Below are positions 11,559 through 23,119 of a stretch of 64,000 nt of DNA, one piece after another. Source of the DNA: Pisolithus tinctorius (lineage: Eukaryota; Basidiomycota; Agaricomycetes; Boletales; Pisolithaceae); contig JANFAH010000004.1 of NCBI GenBank assembly GCA_024663395.1, forward strand, positions 3,100,001-3,164,000, in the 5' to 3' direction. Positions within the stretch are counted from its first letter, which is position 1. Every line of letters begins with the position of its first letter. The notes under the pieces were generated by a model that had not been told where the DNA came from, did no database searches, and saw only the letters and a list, made by a program, of their open reading frames with translations. The translations under genes were made by a program, and so were the position numbers.

Positions 11559-14500
11559 TCATGACATGCAAAGTTGTTCTGGTGGATGGAGTTTCTCTCT
11601 CCAAGCTGACTGTGCGATCTGCCCATTTGGTAGACACAGCTGGGCCCATTTCTTGATGCACAGGAGGACATGGCCAGGGCCAAGAGAAATCACAGTGGCT
11701 TCGTCACCCCAGGGGATTATGGAGTTCTTCATGTGTTTGCGAAGCAAAACGTACCCATCATCTAGATTCTCAGCACCAGAAGGGAGTCTGTTGCCAGAGT
11801 CATTGAGCTCAGGCATTGCAGATAGGAGGGAATTTACCTGACAATGCCAGACACCCTTGCAAGCTAAGTTGGCAAAAGGTTTCAATGGTTGTTGAATTTG
11901 CTCACCAAGACTTCTGATCATGCATTCCATAGTCCATTGGGCATAGCAGCTTGGAGGACCCTTGTGTATTGCCTTGGAGACCAGATGAATGACTTGATGG
12001 ATGCAAGGGTGAATGAAGTGGATACAAGACTCGAGGAGGCTGTAGTAAGTGAGCTCGAATTCATGCTCCCAGCTGCAGAGAAGGGCATGAGTGTCAGGAA
12101 GTTTGTCCTTTGTCAATGTGCTTTGGCACATGATTTGAAAGCCACAGATGAGCTTGCAGTAGTTTTCCCAGAAAGGGCTTGGTAGGATGGAATAGAGGAG
12201 GATGGGCATGAGGGCAAATGTGTATAACTGGAATTCCCAGGTCTTGTACTGGGTATTTATCTTCTTGGTGATGTTGCAGGGATTGCAATCATAAGAGCCA
12301 GGGAGATGAAAACCAGCACACATGATGTCCTCTCCATGAGTGCACCATACTTCTTCATCAGCAAGGACCGCCCATGGCCAGCACTCTGGGTCATCACTAT
12401 CAGCATGATCAATCATACCACACCAAAGAGAGAGGAGGAAGTCACTGATATTACTGGCAAGATGCATGATATCAGTAGTTACACAAAGAGGGACACCAAG
12501 ACATCAATTTGGATGGAGTCCAAGAAGGAGGGGGGGTTTGGTTAGGCCTGTCTCAGTCTTCTTTTTGTCCCACTGAGTCTGATTGTGAATGGCAACAATG
12601 GTTTTGAGGTTAGCGAGATAATCAGTACATCCACCAAGTGGAAGATTGAAGATGTCAATGTCAGGGTGGTCACTCCCTCTGACACAATGATCACAAGGTT
12701 GGAGGAGGGCCAGGTAGTAGTGTTTTCCTTGAGTCTTATGCCTGCTAACAATGCCACAATACATGTGACAGCCATTCTTTCCACTATGTCCCACCATGCC
12801 ATTCCAATAGACAAGACCGGGGCTGTCTGCAGTGGTGAATAAGAGATATAAATTGGACAGGTAATGCAAATCCATGTGGGCATTCCAAATGGGGAGCCCT
12901 TTGGCCTGAAGAGTGGAAAGGTGGTGCAGACCTGGGAAGAGAAAGGAGTCGAGATGTTTGGGTTAATTCAGTCCAGGGATAAAGCCTCCAGGGCAAACAT
13001 GAAGCTTGCAGTATCATTTGTCTGGGGTAAGTTGACGATGATCCAAATATAAATCCAACAGTCTGACTCCTTGCTATCGTACAACTGCACTCCATCAATT
13101 GAAATCATGAGAATGATATCATTTGGCTTGATGTCACTGTCGAGAATGGCACTGAGGTAATCCCACCCCATCACAACATTGTCGATGACAGGGATACTCC
13201 CTGTCTCCTGTAACTCCAAAGGATCTCCTGTGTACATCTATGCAAATAGTCCATGTTGATAGCACTGTCTTTGTGCCAGTAGAGAGTCTGCAGCTGAGGC
13301 CTGATTGGAATTGTGGTGAACATCTGAGCAGCAACTGTGGATCATCCATGATTGCCCTGCAACTGTTCCTCCTTCCAGTGAGAACTTCACACATAGGACA
13401 AACTTCGAGTTGGGAGAATGGGCTGGTATATGCAATACAGGTGTTACAACACATGTCATGTTCAATAGAAACAACCCCTGTGTAGGACACGATGAGTTTT
13501 TTGACACTATAGAAGGATAGAATGTTGTTGGCACCCGGGGAACTGGCAAAACTACTGCGAGCCACTGGGCAGACACGATTGTATGCATTTTGAGATGTGC
13601 TCTCGAGAGCTAGGTAGGCAGATATGGAAAACTGCATGCCGGGGTTCTCAATAGATATCGGCTGGCTTGGGGGGTTGCTTAACCATTCGATAGCATCCTC
13701 GTTGAGCTTGGAGACTGAATCATTCAGAGACACATTCTTGAGCTTGGCAACAAAGTTCATGGTCTCTTGCATGGACAGGAATATGGCAGTTGCCACAAGC
13801 ACCTCTATATTGACAACGGGATGAGCCCAACACTGATGCTGTATGTTGATGGTATGCAGGGAATCGATGTCATCTGATGGTCGAACTGCATTGGTTGGTG
13901 GATTGCTGGGAAGATCAGATTCTGGGGTTCACTATGACGTGGATCAAAGTCAGCAATCCAGATAATACTGTAAGTATAAAGTGACTAACCTGGTCATTGG
14001 GTGGGTGGAGGATTGCATCCGGCATGTAGGGTGTGCAATGGTAGATTCTATCAGAACAAGTCGGATTAGTGGGTGAAAAAACCACTGGCACTCATAACTT
14101 ACCTCATCAGGTGGGGGATCAAAGTCATCCTCAGGGAGATCTGGGAAGTACAGAGGCATATCCTACAGAGGCATTTGGATCAGTGAATGCAAATATCCAT
14201 GGAGTACTTACCTTGTCAGGCAGGGGATCAAAGTCATCCTCAGGGAGATCTAGGAAGTGCAGAGGCATATCCTATGGAGACATTTGGATCAGCGAATGCA
14301 AATGTGAATATCCATGGAGTACTTACCTTGTTGGCTGGTGTGTTGAGAGGAGGACCGGGTAGACTCAGAGGCATTCCCTATAGAAAAAATCATTGTAAGA
14401 ACATCAGAGTGTCAGCATGGATGAATCGATGACATACCTTGTTGGCTGGATGATTGAAGTCTTCCTCAAGGAATGCCAGTGTGGGTGGGGGTATGCCCTA

Positions 14501-14874
14501 TGGTAGGCTTCAAAGTTAGTGCTGCTACATGAAAATAACTCAAGAAGACTCACCATGTCAGCACTGCGAGCACACTTCTGATGCCCAACATGCCCACAGG
14601 CATCTTCAACCATCTCAAGATGCCTTTTTGCCATGGCCTGGAGAATGGCTACACAGTGAGCTGCAGTGGAAGTGGATTGCCTGGCAAAGTCAAGCCCCTC
14701 ATAAGTTTTGGTAGATCATAAACATGCTTTCTCTTCTTCAGTGTCTGCCTCATCAATATGATGGTAGAAAGTTGCCTTGGAGACTGCATGAGGGCGACTG
14801 AAGTTGTACTTGGTGCAGTTGCACATGTACTGTGCTGTCAATCCAAGTTCGCCCATATTCAAAGCCATGGGCAT
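11559..14874 (-). pseudogene. T2 transposase, tnp2 family, distinct lineage from T1
   Basis: The N-terminus (start taken at 14874) has a CNCTKYNFSRPHAVSKATFY Cys/His motif, as in tnp2 proteins, then TGA near 14725 where CGA is likely. Short repeated exons follow (14100-14500). The main body has IEHDMCCNTCIAYTSPF with CPMCE (13134-13802), IILMISIDGVQLYDSKESDC holding the first catalytic-type Asp (about 13080), GMVGHSGKNGCHMYC (about 12780), and HLPGSYDCNPCNITKKIN to QWTMECMIRSLGEQIQQP (11559-12467). The stop is at 11559. Several frame changes between these blocks are introns or damage. The protein differs clearly from the T1 transposase and belongs to the tnp2 lineage whose catalytic motif reads SLDGAQLY or similar. 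Inactive. Confidence 0.75.
14100..14325 (-). repeat. Tandem exon-intron duplication in T2 transposase
   Basis: Two ~110-bp units (14100-14209 and 14210-14325), about 90% alike by eye, each holding one mini-exon that reads (M)PL.F.DLPEDDFDP.PD on the minus strand plus its intron. A third, diverged unit (reading MPLSLPGPPLNTPANK) starts at about 14326, and a fourth at about 14440 (FLEEDFNHPANK). Confidence 0.8.
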
Positions 14875-15121
14875 TGAGGAGGAGTTGTAGAGAGGACAGC
14901 ACACCTGCACTGTGTAGTGTACCACATAGCTACATGCAAGAGACATGTGCTGCGCTGTGCCAAGGATGCAGTTGATGCTACATATCGCATCACACATTGC
15001 TACATAGCACAGTCCATAAAAGGCAAGTCTCATAATCATTATCGACCACATCATATTTTTCATATTGATTTCATATCTCATTAGCTAGGGTCACACAGCA
15101 TGATAACCAGTTTGCACTGGG
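14875..15121. other. T2 right terminal region
   Basis: An open frame upstream of the transposase start on the minus strand is hydrophobic and Met/Cys rich, and I do not regard it as coding. The inverted terminal repeat occupies about 15083-15121. Confidence 0.5.
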
Positions 15122-15801
15122 GGTCATTCACTCACTCCACACCAACTCCACCCACCCTCTGTCAGTTATGAACTTTCGCCACTCTGACCGTTGTTGGACT
15201 TGTGCTAGTCTGCTGTCAGACTGCATGGACTGTTCTCTGAGGGGTCATGTGACCTCCTTTCAGACTTCTCCTTGACAACGCACAGCCAGGTACTCCACAG
15301 TGTGCACACCACATGGTCCAGTACCTGGACTGTTTCCTTTTCAGGATGTTCTGTGTTACCTGTTTGTATGTCCTCCATCTTCCCCTCATTTGTCATCTAG
15401 GAAGTTTTACTCAAAAATTTATGAGTCTCCATATGTCAGTTCTGATTCTGGTTACTGTACCTCTGTAATGGTATAAAAGCATGTACCATACTCTGCCATT
15501 CTCCAGTAGAAATATCAACTTAGTTCCTACTCCTTCTGTCTCTGACCTCCATCTGTCAGAGTTACCTCCAACTGTCCATCTGGTCTCTACCTCTGAAATA
15601 TGAGGGCTGAGATCATGCAAGGGGGTAGTGCATGAGCTAAACCTGACACCCTCACTCCACTCCACCTTTTCTTCAGTGGACTTCATTTCTGCCAACACTC
15701 TGCTAGTCAGAGTTCTGTTCTTTCATGTTGGACTTGCTTCCGGACCCCTCCCCAGACCTTGTTAAGTGTTGGAGTTGGTCAGAGTAGGCCAAGACTTGAC
15801 A
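15122..15801 (+). repeat. 5' LTR of family A copy 1, right fragment
   Basis: It continues the LTR begun at 894 and ends ACTTGACA at 15801, as the other family A LTRs do. It contains the TATAAAAG box (about 15472). CpG sites present in copy 3 are TG or CA here. Confidence 0.88.
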
Positions 15802-15862
15802 GTATATTCATACTGACACTTGTATGATCTCATTCTCTGTCTTCTGAAAAACTTACACCATT

Positions 15863-17137
15863 ATGAGAACTTGAGCTCAATCCCAAAGAGAGGTTGCTGA
15901 GAACCTTGCTGCAGTGCTGGCTAATCCACATCATCTCCCTTCTGTCATTGAACAATTCCAGTCATTCTCTGCTCAATGCTGCTCTCACACTGAAGGTGAA
16001 AGCACTTCACAAGCTGGTTGCTCCAACCTCCACCCAACTATCTTCCATACTCCATTGCCTCCTATCCAAGATGATGGACCTGACCCTGATCCTAATGATC
16101 CTGATGGTGATCCTGACAGTGGGGGCAGCAGTGACGGGGATATCCCCAAAGACCTGGCTGAGCCACCAGAGGATCCCCTCATAGCTCTTGCTAGAGCTGT
16201 TCACATGCTTGCACAATCTAGTTCATGCACTGGGGACTCCACTCCAAAAACCAAGGTCCATGAGCCTGACACCTTTGACAGCTCTGACCCAAAGAAACTC
16301 TGCAAGTTCCTCATGCAGTGCAAGTTGAACTTTCAAGACTGCCCCCACGCATTCTGCTCTGACAGGGCAAAGGTTACCTTTGCCCAGTCTTACCTTATGG
16401 GTATGGCTCTGGCTTGGTTCAAGCCAGACCTACTAAACCCTGACAATTATGACTGCCCACTCTGGATGGATGACTATCACAAGTTCTTGCAAGAGCTCAT
16501 GACTAATTTTGGTCTGCATGATGCCATAGTGGATGCTGTCCAACAACTTGAGAACCTTACTATGAAGGGTGGCTCTCAAATTACCAAATATGTCATGGAG
16601 TTCAATTGCTGGGCTTCACAGGTCAAAGACTATGGTGTTGGTGCACTCTGCCACTGCTTTTATAGTGGACTTCCAGACCACATCAAGGATGAGATCGCTC
16701 ACATCAGAAAACCTTCTACCCTCACACAACTCCATGAACTCACCCAGACCATTGATGTGCACTACTGGGAATGTATAGCAGAAATCTTGCACACCACCAA
16801 GTCCACTACCAACAAGTTGCAGTCTTCCAACTCCAACAATAAAGCTAAATCATCATCCTCCACCTCTGCTCCAAAGTCTGATGCCAAGGGCAAGGGCAAA
16901 CAGAAAGATCCACCCAAGTCTGACATGTCCAAGTCCAATATTGCCCATCTTCTGGGCAACAATGGCAAACTCACCTCTGCTGAATGCCAGTGCAGGATGA
17001 AGAATAACCTCTGCCTCTTCTGTGGTGAGGCTGGCCACTCCACTAAGGACTGCACCAAGTCTACCTCTTGCACAGCCAAAGCCCATGCAGCTACGGCTGG
17101 AACTCCACCTGTGGAGAAGGCAGAGCCAAAAAATTAG
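15863..17137 (+). pseudogene. Family A copy 1 gag
   Basis: Starts ATG at 15863 (MRT), followed at once by TGA at 15872-15874 where copy 2 has CGA; the frame is then open to TAG at 17137. It includes the retrotransposon gag core (FLMQCKLNFQDCPHAFC, SYLMGMALAWF, HKFLQELMTNFG) and a zinc knuckle CLFCGEAGHSTKDC near the end. A basic Lys/Ser linker precedes the knuckle. The heptamer AAAAAAT at 17128-17134 precedes the stop, as in the other copies. Apart from codon 4 it is full length (about 424 codons), and nearly all CpG are lost. Confidence 0.88.
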
Positions 17138-20100
17138 TCCACTCCTCCAGGGAGTCCACACAGCCTGGAGGAAGCATTGATCCCAACTGTGTGCAACCAG
17201 ACATCTGACTCAATGTGTCCACTCTTTCTAGTCCCAACTCTTTACTTCTGCCTATAACTCTGCTTGATTATTCTGTTGATAATGTTTCTGCATTGATTGA
17301 TTCTGGCTCTTCTCATTGTTTTGTAGACCTGTCTATAATCAAAAAATATTCTATTCCTGTTTCCTCCATTTCTCCACCAATTCTGCTCCACTTGTTTGAT
17401 GGTAGAACAAATGCTGTCATTTCCCAAGAAGTAGATCTTTCCCTCCACTTCCCTTCTGGTGATGTCAACTCTGCTTTGTTTTATGTTACTCTGTTGGATT
17501 CTTCATGTTTGCTGGTATTAGGACACAACTGGCTCACCTGCTTCAATCTGTTGATTGACTGGGTACTGGGCAGTATATCATTTAAACCACTGCTACTGGG
17601 AATGCCAATGCCCAAGGCACCTTCATCACCTTCTGCTGTGACCTCCACTCCAGATCTGACACCCTCCACTCCATCTGCAGCTCTGACTGCACCTCTGACA
17701 GACTTGCTGCACTCTGCTCTGCTCGTCTCACTCATCAATGCTGCTGCATATGTCAGAGCCTGTGCTCTCCCTGGCTCTAGACAGTTCTGCTTGCAGCTCT
17801 CTGCTGATGATGTGAAGCTTTGTGCATCCTCCACTTCTTCTCCACCTCCTGACCTCTCCTCAGTCCCTCCTGAGTATCACAAGTTTGCTGACATCTTTAG
17901 TAAAGACAAGGCTACTGAACTTCTGCCACACAGCTTGTTCAATCTCAAGATCAACCTTGAGGAAGGAGCTTCTCCACCCATTGGCATGATCTACTCTCTG
18001 TCTCTGCCAGAGCTTGAAGTTCTCCACTCCTTCATTGACAAGCATCTCAGCTATGGCTTCATCATGCAGTCCACCTCTGCTCACAGTGCCCCTGTCCTCT
18101 TTGTAAAGAAGAAGGACAATTCACTCTGCCTCTGCATAGACTATCAAGGACTCAATAAAATCACAAAAAAATATCACTATCTGCTGCTGCTCATCTCCAA
18201 CTTGCTCGACTCCAAGCCATGCCAAAGTCTACACAAAGATTGACCTCCACCATGCCTATCATCTGGTCTGCATTGTGGACAGAGGTGAATGGAAAACCGC
18301 TTTCTGCACTCATTATGGCTCTTATGAGTGGTGAGTGATGCCCTTCAGTCTGACTAATGTGCCTGCAGCTTTCCAGCAATTTGTTAATAGCATCTTTGCA
18401 GACATGCTCAATGTCTGCATCATGGTATACCTTGATGACATTTTAATTTATTTGCAGGACATGGAGTTGCACTGCAACCATGTAAAAGAGGTACTCCACC
18501 ACCTTCAAAAGCATGGTATTTATGCCAAGCCAGAGAAGTGTGAGTTCCACTCTGACTCTGTTGAGTACCTCGGCTACATCCTCTCTCCCTCCAGTCTCAC
18601 AATGTCCACTGAGAAAGTTCAGGCAGTCCATGACTGGCCTGAGCTGTGGAAGGTGTGAGACATCCAGTCCTTCCTCAGCTTCGCAAATTTCTATAGACAA
18701 TTCATTAATAACTACTCTGACATTATTGTTCCACTCACTTGCCTCACAAGGCAGGGTGCTCCTTGGAACTTCTCTGAGGAGTGTCACTCTGCCTTCCTCC
18801 ACCTGAAGGATGCCTTCAGCTCTGCTCCTATCCTCACACACTGGGTTCCTGATGCTCTGCTTACAGTTGAAACTGACATTTCTGACTATGCCATTGCTGG
18901 CATTTTGTCAATCACCTGCTCTGACAGTGAACTCCACCCAGTTGCTTTCTACTCCCACACCATGACCATGCTGGAACTCAACTATGATACCCACAACAAG
19001 CAGTTGTTGGCTATCTTTGAGGCTTTCCACCATTGGCAGCATTACCTAGAAGGTTCCACCTTGCCTGTCAACATGGTGATGGACCACAAAAACCTTGAGT
19101 ATTTTTCCACCTCTAAGGTTCTCACCCACCAACAGGCCCACTGGTCAGAGTACCTTTCACAGTTTAACCTTTCCATCCACGTCCAACCTGGCTGCCTGGG
19201 AGCCAAACCTGACACACTTACATGACATTGGGATGTCTACCCAACAGGGGGGGATAGGGACTACACACAGGTAAATCCTCACAATCTCCACCCTATGTTT
19301 ACACAGGAGCAACTCACATCATCCCTCTGTACCACCACCCTCATGGCACCTGTGCTCTGTGCCACCATGGTCTTCAATGTTGAGTGCTTGCACTCCAACA
19401 TCATCTCTGCTCTACCATCTGACCCTGTCTCCCCCAGCCATCTCCCAACTCCAACTAAGCCTCACTGGTCCCTGGACTCTGACAGGCTACTCTGCCTTGA
19501 CAGTTGCATCTTTGTCCCTGACATTGATGATCTCCACCTTTGAGTGCTTTGGTTCAAGCATGACCATCCTCTAGCAGGCCATTTCAGGCAAAACCGCACC
19601 CTAGAACTCATCTGCAGGGACTACATGTGGCCTAACCTCTGCTCCAACATGAAAGAATACATCAGGTCCTGCACCACCTGTGGACAGAGCAAAACTCTGC
19701 ACCACTGCCCCTATTGTCTACTGAAGCAATTCCCTGTTCCAGAGAGACCTTGGAACTCCATCTTCATGGATTTCATTGAACACCTCCCCAACTCTGATGG
19801 CTACTCTGCCATCCTCATGGTAGTGGACTGCCTCTCAAAGCAAGCAGTGTTCATCCCCACCCATGACTCCATCACCTCTGCTGAACTTGCTAAGCTCTTC
19901 CTTGCCCACATCTTCTCTAAGCATGGGGTACCTGCTAATGTCACCTCTGACAGAGGTCCTGAGTTTGTCTCCCACTTCTTCTGCTCTCTAGGAAAGGCCC
20001 TTGATATGCATCTTCACTTCACTTCAGGTTACCACCCAGAAGGTGATGGCCAGACCAAGCAGACAAACCAGACCCTTGAGCAGTACCTCCATGTCTACTG

Positions 20101-20442
20101 TAACTACCAACAAGACAACTGGGCCAAGCTCTTACCCCTAGCAGAGTTTGCCTTCAACAACACACCAAGTGCAACTACTGGAGTTTCTCCCTTCTTCACT
20201 AACAAGGGATACCCTCCAAACCTGTCTGTGGTCCCTGACCAAGACTTCACCTCTCTGCAGGCTCATGACTATGTTGTCAAGCTCTCTGCCCTTCATGACT
20301 TCCTCTGCTCTGAAATGTCTGCTGCTCAGCAGCACTACCAGGGCCAAGCAGATGCCAAACATATACCTCTGCCTGAGTGCAAGGTCAGAGAACAGGCCTA
20401 TTCCAGTCTTCCATGTCTCACAACTGGAAGCCACAGCAGCTA

Positions 20443-21121
20443 CAGTGAGGGACAAAAGTGTTGCAATGTTTGTGAGGTGTGACTTGCTGCTGATGTAGCT
20501 TGGGCTATTCTGCACAGATAATCATGATACCTATACCATTGGAAGGGGGTGACTCTAAGCTTTCCAGAGCACTAAGGTTCAGTCCAAATAAAGCAATACA
20601 AGCTGAGATACACCCTATTCTTTCCAAAAAGTGCATTGCAACACTTTTGTCCCTGACTAGTGAAATAGTGAAAAGTGACCTTTTGATGGGATTAAGGGCA
20701 TGAAGGATGGGAAAATATGATTACATAATAAACCACATGGTCTTCCAGATGATTTGTCAGCATGTAAACAATGACAAACATTGGACTTGTACCATTAACC
20801 CTCCCTCTTTTACCACAACTCATGAAATCATCTCTCTAGCTCACATGGTCATTTTCTCAAGGAATTCTTATCAAATACTGGTGGCCACCACAGTGCCATC
20901 AGTATAACATGCTCTCAGAACCATCAGTCCCTTAAAAAACCTGCTGTCAGTCATTCCATGGACTGTTTCCCTCCCCATGCCTGATGTGTCCTGGGACTAA
21001 TCAGTACTTGGAAGGCTGAAAATGTTATGGAGGTCAATCTTGCACTTCAGCACATGGTGGACAAACCAATCCCCTCTCAACCAATGCATTTCTGGCACAG
21101 GGACACTGGTATGGAAGTTAG
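20443..21121 (+). repeat. Left arm of foldback element
   Basis: It is mirrored by 21338-22016; coordinates of matching bases sum to 42459. Within the arm an inverted copy of the terminus (CATTGCAACACTTTTGTCCCT) lies at about 20632-20652. Confidence 0.9.
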
Positions 21122-21337
21122 GGCAAGACAAAATCCTCTTTATCCCTGGGTGTCATCAAGAGGATATGCTACTGAACTGCCATGGAGCAGAATCCTGTGC
21201 TTCCATCTGGCCCTGAATATTGCCTTTGGTCACATGTGACTGAATAACCCTTCCCCAGTCATCCCAATTTCAGGTCAGAGCAAGATCTAGTGAACGCTCT
21301 TAGGGCACTTCGAGCACAAGGAGGTTTTGTCTCCCCC

Positions 21338-22016
21338 CCAACCTCCATACCAGTGTCCCTGTGCCAGAAATGCATTGGTTGAGAGGGGATTGGTTTGTCC
21401 ACCATGTGCTGAAGTGCAAGATTGACCTCCATAACATTTTCAGCCTTCCAAGTACTGATTAGTCCCAGGACACATCAGGCATGGGGAGGGAAACAGTCCA
21501 TGGAATGACTGACAGCAGGTTTTTTAAGGGACTGATGGTTCTGAGAGCATGTTATACTGATGGCACTGTGGTGGCCACCAGTATTTGATAAGAATTCCTT
21601 GAGAAAATGACCATGTGAGCTAGAGAGATGATTTCATGAGTTGTGGTAAAAGAGGGAGGGTTAATGGTACAAGTCCAATGTTTGTCATTGTTTACATGCT
21701 GACAAATCATCTGGAAGACCATGTGGTTTATTATGTAATCATATTTTCCCATCCTTCATGCCCTTAATCCCATCAAAAGGTCACTTTTCACTATTTCACT
21801 AGTCAGGGACAAAAGTGTTGCAATGCACTTTTTGGAAAGAATAGGGTGTATCTCAGCTTGTATTGCTTTATTTGGACTGAACCTTAGTGCTCTGGAAAGC
21901 TTAGAGTCACCCCCTTCCAATGGTATAGGTATCATGATTATCTGTGCAGAATAGCCCAAGCTACATCAGCAGCAAGTCACACCTCACAAACATTGCAACA
22001 CTTTTGTCCCTCACTG
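21338..22016 (-). repeat. Right arm of foldback element
   Basis: Reverse complement of the left arm with no difference noticed over the first several hundred bases. The match fades inward of about 21338. Confidence 0.9.
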
Positions 22017-22344
22017 TAGCCCTTTCCCAAACCAACAATAACCTCCACCTCTGCCAGTGGATGTTGATGGTGACCTTGAGTACAAAGTGTTGGAGATACT
22101 TGACTCTAAGGTGGACTGCCATTGCCACCATTGTCAACTCTTGTATCTAGTCCACTGGGCTGGTTATGAGAACACTGATGAGGAAACCTCTTGGTTGCTT
22201 GCAACTAAGCTAGATCACACCTCTGACATAGTCTCTGCTTTCCACAAATGCTATCTGCACAAACCTGGCCCATATCAACCTCTGCCATAGTACTCCACCA
22301 CATAACCTTCCTCTGCCGGCCAACTCCACCCCTTACCAACTTAC

Positions 22345-23058
22345 TGTCATAACTGTGCGTTCACACTAAGCCCTTACTCACTCCATGCCCTGCTCTGCCA
22401 GTCATTCACTCACTCCACACCAACTCCACCCAACTTCTGTTGGTTGTGAACCATCTCCACTCTGACTGCTGTCGGACTTGTGTCACTCTCCTACCAGACC
22501 GAGCAGTCCATCCTCTGAGGGGTCATGTGACTACCTTCGTGGTCAGGTACTCCCCAGCGCGCTCACTGCATGGTTCAGTGCCTGGACTGTTTCCTTTTCT
22601 GGATGTTCTGTGTTACCCGTTCGTATGTCCTCCATCTACCCTTCATTCATCGTCCAGGAAATTGTACTTGAAAATTTATGAGTCTCTGTATGTCAGTTCC
22701 GATTCCAATTACTGTACCTCTGTAGCAGTATAAAAGCATGTACTGTGCTCTGCTGTTCTTCAGTATGAATATCAACTTAGTTCCTACTCCCTCTGATTCC
22801 GTCTTCTGCCTGTCAGAGTTATCTCCGACTCTCCATCTGTACTCTCCCTCTGAAATACGAGGGCTGAGATCATGCAAGGGGGTAGTGCACGAGCTAAACC
22901 TGACACCCTCACTCCGCTCTGCCTGAATCTTGGTGGACTTCGTTCCTGCTGACACTCCACTAGTCAGAGTTCTATTCCTCTGTGTCAGACTTGCTTCTGA
23001 ACCTTTCTCCAGACCTTGTTAAGCATTGGAGTTGGTCGGAGTAGGCCTGGACTTGACA
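22345..23058 (+). repeat. 5' LTR of family A copy 2
   Basis: 714 bp, TGTCATAACT...ACTTGACA, the same length as its 3' partner at 29429-30142. Differences between the pair are mostly C/T and G/A. Confidence 0.94.
22729..22736 (+). promoter_or_regulatory. TATA box in family A LTR
   Basis: TATAAAAG about 385 bp into the 714-bp LTR. The same box stands in copy 1 (about 15472) and in the 3' LTR of copy 2 (about 29813); copy 3 has TATAAGAG (53103). It likely sets the U3/R border. Confidence 0.6.
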
Positions 23059-23119
23059 GTATATTCATACTTACACTTGTACGATCTCGTTTTCTGTCTT
23101 CCAAAAAACTTACACCATT

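Larger units (their letters stand above)
956..15121 (-). mobile_element. T2: tnp2-type (CMC/CACTA-like) DNA transposon inserted in the family A LTR
   Basis: The ends are inverted: CCCAGTG(A/C)AAACTGG at 956 and its complement ending at 15121, and similarity continues inward through CTGTGTGACCCTAGCT. GGTCATT stands directly outside on both sides (949-955 and 15122-15128) and occurs once in uninterrupted family A LTRs, so it is the target duplication (7 bp, or 8 bp with one base of end ambiguity). The element carries a tnp2 transposase gene and an accessory gene on the minus strand and a small gene on the plus strand, all with stops. A second transposon, T1, lies inside it. Without T1 it would be about 6.95 kb. 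Confidence 0.8.
20443..22016. mobile_element. Tc1/mariner-type foldback element, non-autonomous
   Basis: It is bounded by TA on both sides (20441-20442 and 22017-22018); the matching site in copy 3 has a single TA in this place. The ends read CAGTGAGGGACAAAAGTG and its mirror. The whole element is a giant inverted repeat: about 680 bp at each side (20443-21121 and 21338-22016) mirror each other almost perfectly around a ~215-bp spacer. The same short reading frames appear on opposite strands of the two arms. I see no transposase, so it would need one in trans. Confidence 0.88.
17128..22290 (+). pseudogene. Family A copy 1 pol, interrupted by a foldback element
   Basis: Pol lies in the -1 frame relative to gag. 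Protease with LIDSGSSHCFVD (about 17296), RT with VYLDDILIY (about 18430), RNase H with ETDISDYAIAGIL (about 18870; the usual DAS has become DIS), integrase H2C2 and core (19544-20400; SDRG present but GQTKQ where an active element has GQTER), and chromodomain with [19 protein letters not shown] (22140-22200). About 150 bp coding for the integrase C-terminal part near 20400 is deleted compared with copy 3. Many stops (for example 18241 and 18656) are TGA in a CGA context. The foldback element occupies 20443-22016. Confidence 0.85.

Noticed and set aside
956..15121. KDZ-type transposon with TET/JBP cargo
   Set aside because: The catalytic region and Cys motifs are tnp2-like, and no oxygenase motif was found among its genes.
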